Shown here: piece by piece, positions 21,947 to 34,949 of the stretch | How positions within the stretch are numbered: position 1 is the first letter of the stretch | Layout: each line of letters opens with the position of its first letter | NCBI RefSeq assembly: GCF_030272615.1 | Contig: NC_081413.1 | Coordinates: 18,178,285-18,242,284, forward strand | DNA: 64,000 nt | Direction: 5' to 3' | Source: Cryptomeria japonica | Taxonomy: Eukaryota; Streptophyta; Pinopsida; Cupressales; Cupressaceae | Notes under the pieces: model-generated | Seen by the model: only the letters and a program-made list of their open reading frames with translations | What the model was told of the DNA's origin: nothing | Databases searched by the model: none | Position numbers and translations under genes: made by a program

Positions 21947-22395
21947 TTATTAAGCCCAAATGGCATAACATTCCAGCAGTAAGTACCCCATGCACAGGTG
22001 AATGTTGTCTTTTCTTGATCTTTAGGGGAAAGTTTTATTTGATTGTATCCTAAGAATCCATCCATTAATGAAAACATCTCATGTCCTGTTGATAAGTCTA
22101 CAATTATATCAATGTTGGGTAATGGGAAATCATCTTTAGGACATGCCTTGTTCAAATCTCTGAAATCAGTGTAGAGTCTTATGATTTTATCTAGCCTTGA
22201 CACTGGCACAATGCTTGAGACCCATTCTGGATAGGCAACAGGTCTTAAGAAACCCACATCCAATAGTTTCTTTAGCTTTGCTTTTACAAGGAGAGTGATG
22301 TGTGGGTGCATCTTCCTTAGCTTTTGTTTAACTAGTTTTTCTTTTGGATCCACATTAAGATGATGCATGATAAGATTTGGATCAAGTCCTGGCAT

Positions 22396-23341
22396 GTCTG
22401 CATAGGACCAAGAAAAAAATTTCAGTCTTTGTTTGAAGAATTATATGTATTCTTTCCTCTCTTCATCTGATAATGATGCAGTAGGATGAAGGAATTTTGG
22501 GTCCTTTGATGTACCAATGTTTATTGCTTTTGTTGGCTTTATTAATATAACAGATCTCTCTTGAAAATATGCAGGAAGGGTGTCAAACTTTCCATCTTCT
22601 GGCACCTCAAGGAGGTTTTTATTGTCAAATACCTCCTTTATTTTTCCTCTTGATTGATCTAGTGTTGCCACAAAATCAGCACTAGGTCTTTTTCCTTTTT
22701 TTTATTTCAATTTTGCGACTGGAAAGTTTGGCACTCTCCTGACTGCAAGAAGCGTTACTTGATTTCATGGTAGAAGATATCTTAGGTGTTATTGGTTCAA
22801 TGACATTAAGATATACATCTAAATCATGATCATGGGAAAAGACACCTAATTCAGGGTTTTATAAGTTATCCCAATCAATTAGTTCTAGATGAAGCGGGAG
22901 TAAGTCATAGTCATCGTCATTGTTGGATGTTTCAAGGTTCATGATGTAATAGTGATAGTTCAGTGTAGAGTAGGTAATTTCATAGATAGAACTCTCTTGG
23001 GGATAGTCTCTCCCAAGTGCTCTCCAATCAGCTCTAACAAAATCAGGATTGGTATTTTCTAATTCACAATCAAGTGATTCATCATCTGATGTTTGTCCCT
23101 CAAATGAATGGATTATATCAACACATACATCTTCGATACTACAGGTTCCCTCTTGATCAATTTCAATAGATTCATTTGTATCTTGAAGTTGGCATACTTA
23201 TGCTCATGACATAGAGGATTCTTTTTCTATCTTTTGTCTTCTCTCGAACTCAGGTTCTTTTGGACTAATAGTCAATCCTTCTTCACTATCTATTAATTCT
23301 TCCATGGTTCTTTCATACCTTAATATTTTTGGCTCAACATT
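22396..23341 (-). pseudogene. Tat Gag-Pol linker, downstream half
   Basis: Continues the Tat frame between protease and RT. The segment 22671-22441 (KEVFDNKNLLEVPEDGKFD ... ASLSDEERKEYI) is typical of the acidic linker just before Tat RT. Farther up, an acidic region includes VRADWRALGRDYP and NDDDYDLLP. Several stops break it. It is interrupted at 23341 by element A and resumes at 43307. Confidence 0.65.
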
Positions 23342-24141
23342 TTATTGGCATACGCACACTCTAATGAGACATTGTAGGTGATTGAAGGTTTCGTCATTGA
23401 TGGCAACCTTACAATCCTATGACACCGGCAAGGCATTCCACTGACACTAGCAAGATCAGACTCTACACCGGCACTCAGATCACTGGCACCGACAGTGAAA
23501 GAAAGCATACCGACACAGAGGCCGACATGATTTTTGTTGAAATATATTTTGTTTATTATTGTTAAATCATTGTAAGCCAACTTGGCAAGTTGTAAAATGA
23601 CTCTTATATAAGAGAGATCATTATAGAACATTTGTGTAAGTAAGTAAGAAGAATGTAATTAGGCGAAATAAGGCAGACCTATTATGCAAATTATAGGTTA
23701 AGGGTTTATGTAAGAAGCAGAGCAGAAACCGGTACTGGATCTGGCATTATAGATGTTATTCTGAAGCAGTACAAGACACTGGATTTATATAATCCATTTT
23801 GTAAGTCAATGAGACTTCTATATTGAGCAGTGAGCTCTAGGCACTTGGCCTTCCTACATGTGTAGGCCCCTCTTGTAGCAGTAATATTCTCTTATTGGCC
23901 AATAAGTGAATATTGTGGGTCACAAATCCCACTGAGGTTTTTCCCACATCGGGTTTCCTCGTTAAATCTTTGTGTTATGGTGTGCTTTTAATGTGGTTGT
24001 TTCTATCTCTGTTTATTGTATTATTTTTTTCTTACTGGTACACTGTTCTAATATGTTCTACATGTTTTAAGTTAAGAAATTTAATATACCGATTAGATAC
24101 TGATTCACCCCCCCCTCTCAGTATCTGTGGGAATCCTAACA
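23342..24141 (+). repeat. 5' LTR of element A
   Basis: Matches 42500-43306 closely, mostly with transitions. It starts TATTGGCAT (the partner has TGTTGGCAT) and ends CCTAACA before the primer binding site at about 24144-24155. Confidence 0.93.
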
Positions 24142-24212
24142 ATTGGTATTAGAGCTTGGTCCTCTACTTTCAAAAGCCTAACAACTTGAGGAAGATCTTG
24201 ACACTGGTAGAG

Positions 24213-25349
24213 ATGGAAAACTTGATGAAGCAACTTGAAGGAGCTCTCTCAGACTATGATGCAGAAAAATTGAAAAATATCAAACTTGAAGATAATCTAA
24301 AGGCTGCTCAGGATATTATTCAAGCACTTCAAGAAAATCTTACTATTTCAAGAAACAAGAGAAGAGAACTTTGTGAAAAGATGCAAAATGAGAATGATGA
24401 AAAGGAAACTCTTAGTGATATGATAAACAAGTTGAAACAAGAGAACATGACAACAAAGAATGAGATGTAGGATATGACTATGAGATTCTATAAAGAAATT
24501 GAAGATAGAAAGAAGAAAGAAGAAGATTTGACTAGAAGACTAAGTGATGCTGCAAATGAAAACACAAGACTCAGTTATGAAAATGATTTGTCGAAAACAG
24601 ATCTGATGCACACTTAGAATGACTCCAATGAACTGATGAGGTAGAAAGAAGTCTTAGAAAGAGAACTAGATACTGCAAATCAACATAAAGAGAAATTCAA
24701 GAAAAGCTCAGAAGAACTTGGTAACTTACTGAAAAATCAAAAATCTAAAGGTGACACTTGTGGAATTGGCTTTGAAGTTGGTGAAAGCTCCGGTACTACA
24801 AACACATAGGATCATAGCAAACCGGTAAGACAACCTACTGCTTATAAATTCAGTGGCAAATGCTTTAACTATAACAAGTATGGTCATAGAGAAAATCAAT
24901 GTAGATCTAGAAATTATCAGAATATCAACACACCCACCGGTCAATGTTCAAAATGCAACAAAGTTGGTCATAACTCTGAAAATTATAGAATGAATGTGAG
25001 ATGTTATGTTTGTGGAAGATTTGGACACCTATCTAATCAATGTAGAACACAAACTGGGATAGGTTATGGGAAAGCTATTCAGAAGAATAATGTGACTTGC
25101 TATACATGTAACAAGATTGGGCATATTGCAAAATTCTGTAGAAGTAAAGGATCACCGATAGACAACAAAGGTTGTAGTTTGAAAGGTAAAGAAAAATTTG
25201 AAGAGGTTAAGCAAGAATTTTCAAAAAATTGGATTAGGAAATCATAACTGAATGTGGATAGGAATACTCCTCCACTGGTAGAACCAAGCAACACTCCACC
25301 GGCAGAACAGAGTAGCACTCCACCGGCAGGAGTCTCTTCATCAAATTGA
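24213..25349 (+). pseudogene. gag: Element A Gag: coiled coil and four CCHC knuckles
   Basis: The start MENLMKQLEG follows the primer binding site. About 190 residues of heptad-like Leu/Glu/Lys sequence are followed by four CCHC-type knuckles: CFNYNKYGHRENQC (second Cys changed to Tyr), CSKCNKVGHNSENY (last Cys changed to Tyr), CYVCGRFGHLSNQC and CYTCNKIGHIAKFC (both intact). A TPPxxEPS-type repeat closes the protein. Stops are four TAG codons in the coiled coil plus one TAA near 25245. The N-terminal Gag domain usual in Copia is not seen upstream. The role is particle formation and RNA packaging, inferred from the family. Confidence 0.85.
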
Positions 25350-25651
25350 AGAAATTTCCTTGAGGGTTTGGTAGTCAATGAGACATATGCTATTATTCCC
25401 TCAGTTGATGGTAAGAAGTTGAAATTACTTCTATATCGGCAGTTATGTTAAGTGATTACTTAACCGGCAAGCATTAAATGTGGTAGTTGGAAAATTGACA
25501 TTATAAATTAATGTTTTTGGCTCCATTTTACTTCACCGAGCATTCAAACATTTGAAGAGAGCGAAATCTCCAGAGCTAAGGCATTTTGAGCAAAGAGGCA
25601 AAGCACTTCAGCAATCAATCCTTCCTGAGGCAGAAAAAGGTATTTATAATC

Positions 25652-27379
25652 ATGGCATCCTCCTCTGCACCTAAATTCAAAGCAAACCCTACTATAGTCG
25701 AGGTAATCAAACACCCTAGGCCCGTATTTCAGCTAGTTCCTGAGGTAGCTAAAAGGGATGACAATGTAGGTGCTTTTTCCCAAATTCCCAAAGGAGTTGT
25801 TTATGTAGAAGACCCTAGAATTTATATCCATTGCCATATAGAAGAATTAGGAGATGAAGAAATCAAGAACATGTACAAATTTGTTATCTGTGATGATTCT
25901 GGTAAAGTAAAACCTGAACACCAAATTATTGAAACCCTAGGATTCACAAAAATTCTCAGCATTTCGGATTTCCCCAAGGAAGTTATTAGGATAGTATTAA
26001 GTAGAGTACATGGTGAATCTTTTTGGCTAGATTCAGTTCATAAAATTACCAAGGAAGTTGTGAAAGCTGTAACAAGGTTACCTTCCACCGGTAGTAGACC
26101 AGACAAAACAAAGAAGGTCTCAAATGACCTAGTAATGAACCTAACTGGTGCAACTTCCGACAGAAGGTCTCTAAGGGTTAATGATATGACCGACATAAAT
26201 GTGAGATTTGTTAGCATGATTTTAGGATACAAAGCAACGCATGCAAATAGACTTAACTTAGTTTCCAGTTTATGCATAAACAATGCACATGATATGGTAA
26301 AAGAAAATGTGAAAATTGATGTATGTGAATGGTTAAAGGATGAATTGATTGACAATTGAGGAAAAATCAAGAAGGATAAGAAAGGGACTTTTAGATTTTG
26401 TAATTTACTTGTATGCTTAATGCTACATATAACCAAACAGGTGCCTGGTATAGGCAACAAGAACCTTGGATTTGACATACCGGTAGGGAAGCAGTTATCA
26501 AACTTATTCAACAACATGGGTGAAAACAAGGAAAAGAATATCAATGAGTATTTTCAAGCACTAAAGGCCAGAATGAACAAAAGAATTAGACTGTCACAAG
26601 AAATTGTTAATAAATACAAAGATGATATATGTTTTGTGATTAAAAAGGATGAGATCTGGATGGAAGTAGTTATCCCAAGAACAATTTGGGTTACTGAAAT
26701 GGGCTATAAGGCTGATGACCACATCATTGAAACATATGCAAAAGCTCTTCTGGAAGCACCCAATGAACCTAAGGAAGAGGTATTTGGTAGTGTTGAGACC
26801 ATTGAAAGCCAAATTCAATCTAAGAAGAGAGTAAAGAAAGTAGAAGCAATAGTAAGGAGAGGTTCAAGGTAGGCTAAGGCTATAAAAGAAGATGTACTAA
26901 AACAAACCGGTATCACTGAAGATGAGTTACAGGCACAACAACCAGAAACTCACCTGTCACCAGTAGCAACTTCTTCAGAGAGTGATAAGCCAGCTGAATT
27001 TAAAAGAGTTGTAAGGAAAAGACAACCTTCACCGGTATCCACACCTTCACCTAGAAGAACTAGACAAAAACAATAGGCAGTAAGGTCTCCGGTAAATAAG
27101 ACAACCCCAAAGAAAAAGCTAACACCTAAGAAGAAAAGGACTCAATAGAATATTTCTCCAATTGACAGACTGTTGGATGAAATCACAGAAGAAGGAAAAC
27201 TCAAGAACATAGAAAAATTATATGATACACTATCAGTAGATGAGAAAGAGCAAGTTGAAAACAGTGTCATTTTACACTTGGATATCTATAAGAAGTTTTT
27301 GATGCAAGTTGTAGATGAACTACCAGATGAATTATTCAAGAGACTGGAAGCAAGAAGACAATCTGTTCAGGGAAAACTT
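25652..27379 (+). pseudogene. Element A unknown protein (aORF), N-terminal half
   Basis: Unrecognised. ATG at 25652 begins MASSSAPKFKANP. One frame stays readable to the insertion point, broken by TGA (26357) and three TAG codons. The N-terminal part includes KITKEVVKAVTRLPSTG, VRFVSMILGYKATHANRL, DVCEWLKDELIDN and LLVCLMLHITKQVPGIG; after a DDICFVIKKDEIWMEVVIP segment comes a lysine/proline-rich linker (KKKLTPKKKRTQ). Element B has a related protein in the same place after Gag. The second half lies beyond the hAT-bearing insert, at 40688-42279; together they give about 1,100 codons. It might be a relative of the extra (envelope-like) ORF of some Sireviruses, or something new. Confidence 0.7.
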
Positions 27380-27409
27380 TAAGAAACCCCCCCCTTGGAC
27401 AAGGTGTAA

Positions 27410-27780
27410 AAACCTGGCGAAAGTTGTATAATTCCCAAGGAAAATTTTAATTTTATGGGCGAATTTTTGCAGTTTACGGAGAAAAATAATAACTCCATTG
27501 GCGAATTAGCTGTGATCACTCAAAGTTTGTGAAAAATTCCTAGCGAATTGTAATGTTTTTAAAACCCCAAAAATATTTGCATGGGCAAGTTGTAATGTTT
27601 TTAAAACTAGAAAAATATTTGCATTGGCGATTTCAACCTATTTTCAAACCATTAAAAAAAAAATATTGGCAATTTCAACCTATTTTCAAACCATAAAAAT
27701 ATAAATATTGGGGATTTCAAGCTATTTTCAAACCATAAAAATAAAAATATTGGTGATTCCAAGATATTAACTTTAAGTCA
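27410..27780 (+). repeat. Left subterminal repeat cluster (GGCGAATT-like)
   Basis: About nine diverged copies: CTGGCGAAAG, GGGCGAATTT, TTGGCGAATT, TAGCGAATTG, TTGGCGATTTC, TTGGCAATTTC and others, spaced roughly 30-50 bases. No open frame of note. Confidence 0.7.
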
Positions 27781-28560
27781 TTAAAACACGTGGCATGCAG
27801 TCGTCATCTCTTTGCTTGGAAGACTGCCCATTAGGGCATCTCGTGACCTAGCGACAAGGCCTTACGATTCTCTCTATCTCCAACTTGCAAGCTGAAAATG
27901 CTAAGCCTTCATAACCTCAAGATCTACCGACTAAGGGAAACTGAACTGCCACTCGTCAATTCTCAACCACAAAATGTTAAGTCCTCATCATCGCAGCAAC
28001 TTGGAGATAGTGGTAACTTTAACCCTTGTCGTACACTTGCCAACATAAAATTGTTTATCTCTTAACTGCTAGCAATTCACTCGCAAGCTCATGGCTTGAT
28101 CAGGTCTTCAGACATTTAACTTCATGAGCTGGCGATAACCATTAAACCTAACCACAAACTGTCTAGTCGCTAGCTCATGACCTAAAAATGCTAACATTAA
28201 ACAAACATGAGAGCTAGCGACAACTGTATGAAATGAGTTACTCACTAACTCTCACGGCTATAATGTATGACATCAGACCAACTCGAGACCTCATGACCAA
28301 AGCAATTTCACTAACAATCTCTAGCTCGATAACATAAAATGCTAATACCCAAAAAGCCTGAGACCTCGTGATGTAAACCCAAACCAACTTGTCACCAGCG
28401 CACGGCTTGATCACGTCTTCAGAAATTTTACCTCGCGAGCTAGCGATAACCATAAAACTTAACCACAAACTATCTGGTCGCTAGCTCGTGGCTTGATCAC
28501 GTCTTCAGACATTTTACCTCGCGAGCTAGCGATAACCATAAGGCTTGGATGTTGACTCAT
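27780..28560 (+). repeat. CG-containing short motif cluster, left of gene X
   Basis: Repeated words such as CTCGCGAGCTAGCGATAACC, CTCGTGACCTAGCGACAA and GGTCGCTAGCTCGTGGCTTG alternate with AT-rich ATAAAATGCTAA spacers. A block at 28262-28390 recurs in the same orientation at about 36520-36630. No gene is visible. Confidence 0.65.
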
Positions 28561-29846
28561 TCCTAAGGGACTAGTTTGAAGGTTTCTCTTGAGTGGAGGT
28601 TGATTAGAAAAGTGAGGACAATGGTTTCAGAGGCATAAAAGGATTTGATAGCTTCTGAGTTAGAGATGGGAGATCATGGATTTCTCTGAGAAATAAGAGC
28701 TCAGGTTGCTTCTTGTTAGGGATTTTGAAGCAGAATTTGTCCAATAAAGGAGGAATAAAATCAGAACAAAATCATTCACAATAGATGAGCCTTAGTCGGA
28801 TACAGTGGATTTCATAGGCATGATGATGACTTCTAGAGTCTACAGTCATGTTGGAAACCACCAAAATGATAATTTTTCACGTGAATGCAGAATGAGCATC
28901 ACCAAATGAAGTGTGAAAATGTTATAAATACAATGGAGTGGTGACTTAATTGGTAGAAGAGAAAATAAACCTTTTTCATTTTCTTAGAGTGGTTTTTTTC
29001 CTCAGAAAGGAAGATGATGTTTGAGCAGGATCGTGCATGGAGTTGTACTCGTTGTGTGCTCTGTGATACCGGATGGGTGCTCTTTTGTTTTCTTTTGTGT
29101 GAGTTTGTTTATTGTCAGAGGGGTTGTGAAAGTGAGAAGGATTGCCAAAGGGGGTGTGAAAGCCTTTTCTTGTCAAGAAGGGCCAAGCATGGCACATCCT
29201 TTGCTTCTACTCTTCCATAGGATGGCAAGGGGTTTGAAGAAGGAGCCCGCAGAGGAATGAAAGAAGGATTTATTTGGATGGGGAGTGGTAGCCAGTCATC
29301 TTTGTGATGACATGGAAGCTGCAACCCCTCCCCAACAGATTACATTTACCCTAAAGATCTTGTTTCCACTTTCCTTGATCGTGGGCATGAAGGCTCAAGT
29401 TCCTCTTTCCATTGTCTCTATTCCTGGGCATGAAGGCTTCCTCCTCTATTTGGAAATGATCTGTTGGACATAACGTAACATCTCACATTCCATCCGAAGG
29501 CATCATGGTGATAATGGCATGGCTCAAGCAGTTTTGTAAGTTGTATAGTCATTGGGGTTCCTTTTCTAGTTCCAGTAGTGATTCTTCATTCTAGACTCTA
29601 GGTGAAGGGAGCAAGTTGTATACTGTATAGTCATTTATATAGCAAATGAAAAGCATTTAATGTCAAGCTTTGTGCAGGTTGTTGAAGGAGTTATATATAA
29701 ATTATTAAATTTATTGTGTATAATTGTATCTCTTTCAAATAATCAGAATCATGAGATTTAACTTTTTTCATTTGTTGCATTGTTATGGTGTATGTAATTT
29801 TTCATTTAAATTTTCTGTTAGTCTGGAATCATAATACATATTAAGG
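28560..29846. other. No recognisable feature
   Basis: Lies between the left motif cluster and the tandem repeats. Open frames of 60-80 codons around 28976-29473 overlap on both strands and resemble nothing known. Confidence 0.4.
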
Positions 29847-31198
29847 ATTCACCTCATTGTAATTGGTGGGTGGATTATAGACAGTCATAGAACACCTCCA
29901 TATATATTACATAAACATCCATAGCATATAAAATTATAAGACTCAAGAGTATTAAGAATGAAAGTACTACTATTAAACACCACAATAGATAGGAATACAT
30001 TATACAACATAATTAGTAAAACATCAAGACAACAGAACGGTGCCTTACCCTAGGGCATAGACTCTAGAGTCACTTTAAACTTACAATTCAAGACAACCTA
30101 ATAATAAACTTCAATAATGAATAATGCCATTACATACACAACCCAGATTCATATGTAAACTGAAAAGCCCTTGACCATTCAATTTCAATTCACCTCATTG
30201 TAATTGGTGGGTGGATTATAGCCAGTCATAGAACACCTCCATATATATTGCATAAACATCCATAGCATATAAAATCATAAGAGTCAAGAGTATTAAGAAT
30301 GAAAGTATTACTATTAAACACCACAATAGATAGGAATACATTATACAACATAATTAGTAAAACATCAAGACAACAGACCAGTGCCTTATCCTATGGCATA
30401 GACTCTAGAGTCACTTTAAACTTACAATTAAAGACAACCTGATAATAAACTTCAATAATGAATAATGCCATTACATACACAACCCAGATTCATATGTAAA
30501 CTGAAAAACCCTTAACCATTCAATTTCAATTCACCTCATTGTAATTGGTGGGCAGATTATAGACGGTCATAGAACACCTCCATATATATTACATAAACAT
30601 CCATAGCATATAAAATCATAAGACTCAAGAGTATTAAGAATGAAATTATTACTATTAAACACCACAATAGATAGGAATACATTATACAACATAATTAGTA
30701 AAACATCAAGACAACAGACCGGTGCCTTATCCTAGGGCATAGACTCTAGAGTCACTTTAAACTTACAATTCAAGACAACCTGATAATAAACTTCAATAAT
30801 GAATAATGCCATTACATACACAACCCAGATTCATATGTAAACTGAAAAACCCTTGACCATTCAATTCACCTCATTGTAATTGGTGGGTGGATTATAGACA
30901 GTCATAGAACACCTCCATATATATTACATAAACATCCATAGCATATAAAATCATAAGACTCAAGAGTATTAAGAATGAAAGTATTACTATTAAACACCAC
31001 AATAGATAGGAATACATTATACAACATAATTAGTAAAACATCAAGACAACAGACCGGTGCCTTATCCTAGGGCATAGACTCTAGAGTCACTTTAAACTTA
31101 CAATTCAAGACAACCTAATAATAAACTTCAATAATGAATAATGCCATTACATACACAACCCAGATTCATATGTAAACTAAAAAACCCTTGACCATTCA
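29847..31198 (+). repeat. Four tandem copies of a 341/335-bp unit
   Basis: Each unit begins ATTCACCTCATTGTAATTGG. Copies start at 29847, 30188, 30529 and 30864; the first two are 341 bp and the last two 335 bp, lacking a six-base TTCAAT-type repeat at the end. Copies differ at only a few positions. The array lies just downstream of gene X in its reading direction. Confidence 0.95.
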
Positions 31199-31485
31199 AT
31201 TCACAGTGAAAACATAAATTCAACACAAAGACAATTATGTGAAGATATCAAACTGCAAATGATATTGATATTATATTCATAATGATATCAAAAAGTAAAT
31301 TCACAATGTGATTCAAGTTTTTAACTATGCACTTATCAAATTCTTGAACAATTGAGCTATTATAAATTTATAACTATATAAGAGTTTTCAAGTTCAACAT
31401 CAATAAAAGTGGCCAACTGGCCATCCCTCTCTACCAATTGAAAAGAAAAAGATTACTATGAGTAATCTTGGGTAGCAACCTCAAC

Positions 31486-34400
31486 CTAATATTTCTTCTT
31501 TGGCTTTAGCATGGCTTGCCACCTGTCCACCTCTTTGTTTGTTGGCCAACTGAATGCCTTTACCTCTTCCAACTTTGCAACTAAATCTGTCCATCTAGCA
31601 TCTGTAACTGCCCTGGACTCAACAATAAATTTTGCAAGGTCAACCTCAACCTTGAACAATGAATCAAGCATACCATTAAGGAAATCAGCATCAACCTATT
31701 CATTTACATGCTTGATTATTTCTTCTTGCTCTAGAATCAAATCAAATTCACTGGTCCAATCAGAAACTGATTTCAATTGTCCATTACTACCATAAATTGA
31801 AGGCACCAATTTACTATAACCTTCCTCAAATGTCTGCAATTTTTCATTTATAAGCACATCCTTCCCTGTGAAAAATGCATAAGCTGCATTCATTACCTCC
31901 ACCATGTCTTTGGTGTCACTGATCTTGGGAGGGAACTCGTCACTATACATCATTGCAGTATCTAGCTTATCCATTAATCTACTTCTTCCTAACCAAACAT
32001 TGAACAAAGGTCCAAGAAAAGTGATAGCCTCAGAGGATGTTTTACTTGCCTCTATCAAAGAAATATGCAAATCATGCACTACCATCAATTTTCCTTTCAA
32101 TACATTAATCCTGTGTTTCACAATTCCTGACACAACAGAGATAGCCTTGACATTTTGTTCCTTTTCAAGCTTTTCAATTTTCCCCGTGTATTCCTCCATT
32201 TTTGTTGTCACATCAGCTGGTATTTCTTGTACTTGTTCTGTAATCATTATTGGAGGGGGCTCATTTGCAATTTTTTCTTTCAAATCCACTAACTCTTCCT
32301 CCAGAGCGCCCTTCTTCATCAGTGTCTCTTCATATTTTTTATTCAATGTAATCAATTGGGTATATGTTTCTATGTATTTTCTTGACAAATCCTCTATTTT
32401 TGATAAATTCATGAAAGAAACTTGAGTCAAAAAAGAGGCAATCTCCGTGTTAGTTGTGTTTTGCAAGTTCCAGATCATTCTGTCATCTTTCTTTTCTACT
32501 TGGATATTTAGAAGGTGGAGCTTTTGAGTGGAAGGGGCCAAAGACCAAGCAGCAAGTATCTTTGACTTAGGATTAAATCCTGATCCTCTTATTACATCTC
32601 CAATTTCAAATTTAGTTTTGAACATTGGGTCCTCTTGCTTCCTAATTTGATCAATAATAAAAGTAGACTGGATATCCAAGTCAGGCATCATAATCATACC
32701 ATTAATCTTAATCAATTGTCTTGCCTGTTCCACAGATATTTGCTCCCTGTCAGGATCATATTGTTGCAGTGCCTCGATGATCTCCTATTTCTTTTCTTCA
32801 TTTGCTTCCTCTATGATCAGATTTTGTCTTAATTGTTTTTGTTTCAATCTTGACAAAAAACTTTTAAATTTATCTAACTTAATAAAGTCATCATCTTTCA
32901 TGAATTCATTTGAGAAAATCACATGCTCATCAAAGCCTTGAGCAAGGGCTTCATTTGTTTCTCCCTGTTCTTCATTCTGCCCTGCTTCTCTGATATGTGT
33001 CCTTATTTGATGAAAGTATTGTCCTTGTTCTGTAACAATTGCTCTAGCAGGGTATCTCCTCACAATTGTACCGACCTCACTGGTTTTTTGTTTCTTTGCA
33101 GCTGGGGTAGATTGAACTTCATCCCCACTCTCTACATCATTAGCAAACACACTAAGTGGCCTCTTGCCATGTGAAGAATGTACATCTTGGGGGTCTTGCT
33201 ACTGAGCAACCACTTCAGAATCTAGAATTGGAGGCATTTGTTCCATTAGAGTTTCATATAAACTCAGCATTTTGTTAATCCTCTCCAGGTACAGGCTATT
33301 AGGGCAAAAACCTAAGAAACTAGGGTCAGTAGCCTTCAATTCTGCTTCAACTCTCATCAAAATTTTCCATTTTCTTCTCCTTTCTTGTACTTCATCTTTT
33401 CTCAGCAAATTTCTAACCACATCTTCATCATCCAATGGTTCATGGTCCTTTATTGCAGCCCAAGGTGTCATTTTTGGCATTGCAATTTTAATAAATTGTT
33501 CCGGATCACAGAATCTAGACACAGCATTAACCAACCTATACTATTTAAGGAAATTGTTTACTTGATCAAAGCAACTCCTACCAATGGTAAAATCAGACGC
33601 AACCCAAAGCCTAGGAAGAAAAGAACCCTTCCTGTGTTTATAAGGGTATTATTTTTCAACTAGGGTCAATTGCCAAATAAACTCCATAAAAGCAATCCTA
33701 ATTGGAACAAACTTTGGTAAAATATGGGGAGGCTGAGGACACCCATAGACTCTGATCACAGAAAAGTTATCAAAAAAAAAAAAGTCCCCCCAGTTATGTG
33801 AAATAGACCAGTTTGGAACAAACTGGTAAGGTCTCAAAACTCTCCTAACATCAATTGACAATCGTTCCCTAATTATTCCTAGCATTTCCATAGTTGGCAA
33901 AACAATCCAATTTTCAAAGAAAAGGAAAGAAGAATGGGGAGAACTACTATCCCAAACCTAGGTCCATCTTTGTATTGGCATTAAGACACCGAGTTCTTCT
34001 TTGAAAAGCTCCAATTCTTTATCCAAGAACTCAACATTATAGAACAAGATTAAATGCATCAACAATGAATAATGCTTGAATGTAGGGTTGGGTGCACCAC
34101 TCTGAATTTCAACTAGAGCATTATGAATGTGTTCAACCACATAGCCCACATAATCATAATCTTTGTTAACATCTAGGTGTTGAATGTCCATGGCCATCAT
34201 CAGTAATTCAGCTGACACTGTTGAATCTCCATCAAAACCCAACACTCTACATAATCCATAGATTGTACAATGCATATAATGGTGGAAAGGTGTGATGTCA
34301 AATGGTGGTTCGATACTCTCTGGAATTATAACCGGCTTCCTATCCACCCTAGGCATGTATCTAGGGATTGCATGCTTCTTTATAACACCTTTGTATTTGT

Positions 34401-34944
34401 CATAATCCTTTGCAATCTGCTCCAAATCTATATCTGTACATGTAGAACCAGTAATCTAGAAAGCTTCAACAAAGCTAGCTCTGTTAATTGAAACTAGGGT
34501 AGAATGGTTCTTTCTTCTGATTACCCTAGATATTGGGCAATAGCATTTGGCCAACTCTTTGATCAAATCCACACCAACATACACATCTGGCACAATTAAC
34601 TTTGCCATATTTAAATCCCAAGGGTTTGACATCGAGACACCCTTAACCCTATTATTCCATAAATACTTAAATAGACCATAACCAGTCATATTAGGCATGG
34701 TAGGGTTTCTGCATTGGCTAAATAAATCTCTCCATGCCAAATGATTTGTATTCAAAGCAACAAAAGTCCCTGGCATCAAATCTACAAATTCTTCTTTGTA
34801 TTTCTTAACCATTGTTTCCTCAGTGGCACTTGCCTTGGAACCTCCAGGTTCTCCTACTCCACTTGTCATGGCCTTGGGCTTGGGCTTGGGCTTGGGCTTG
34901 GGCTTGGGCTTGGAACCTCCAATACCACTCATCGCCTGGCTCAT
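31486..34944 (-). pseudogene. Gene X: unrecognised protein of about 1,150 codons, in-frame stops only
   Basis: From ATG at 34944 to TAG at 31486 one frame stays protein-like throughout. By my reading it has seven internal stops (six TAG, one TAA) and no frameshift. Contents: an MSQAMSGIGG start and a (Lys-Pro) run encoded by GGCTTG repeats; a globular part with FVALNTNHLAWRDLFSQCRN, INRASFVEAF, VNKDYDYVGYVVEHIHNAL and HYSLLMHLILF; IRVYGCPQPPHILPKFVPIR; a basic PAAKKQKT segment; then a long helical region (KKYEETLMKKGALEEELVDLKEKI). The INR..F / DYD / LL..L.L order parallels the N-terminal part of the element A and B proteins. The function is unknown. It could be cargo of the hAT-like insertion or the gene of a lost retroelement. 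Confidence 0.7.
34867..34917 (-). repeat. GGCTTG hexanucleotide repeat coding for Pro-Lys
   Basis: Eight near-perfect units within gene X give a Lys-Pro run in its N-terminal tail. It is in frame, so unit number changes would not shift the frame. Confidence 0.9.
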
Positions 34945-34949
34945 TTTAG

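Larger units (their letters stand above)
18905..22395 (-). pseudogene. pol: Tat-type Gypsy pol: RT, RNase H, archaeal-type RNase H, integrase
   Basis: In minus-strand order: RT (DFRDLNKACPKDDFPLPN, MPFGLNN, then across the TRIM RGATYQRA and YVDDILAK); RNase H (20.76-21.02 kb, LVEKTCLVVVFVTQKLQHY); a second, archaeal-type RNase H (WELYFDGSYTQYG, TNNAAEYEALFIGL, 20.45-20.74 kb); the integrase zinc region (about 20.1-19.86 kb); the integrase core (19796-19515, YFTKWIELVHL); and a C-terminal part to about 18905 (IGDLVLRKN). The extra RNase H is the mark of the Tat lineage. Integrase acidic positions read ATEYF and ITNNRR, where ATDYF and ITDN are usual, and several stops and frame changes occur. 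It is non-functional. Confidence 0.9.

Noticed and set aside
26038-26544. 168-codon minus-strand frame within the element A unknown protein
   Set aside because: Antisense shadow of the plus-strand aORF, which is supported by its similarity to element B.
29847-31198. CRISPR-like array or centromeric satellite
   Set aside because: Units of 335-341 bp are contiguous without spacers and only four in number, inside a transposon.
31904-32425. 173-codon plus-strand frame opposite gene X
   Set aside because: It mirrors the coding strand of gene X; its Ser/Phe-rich composition is that of an antisense shadow.
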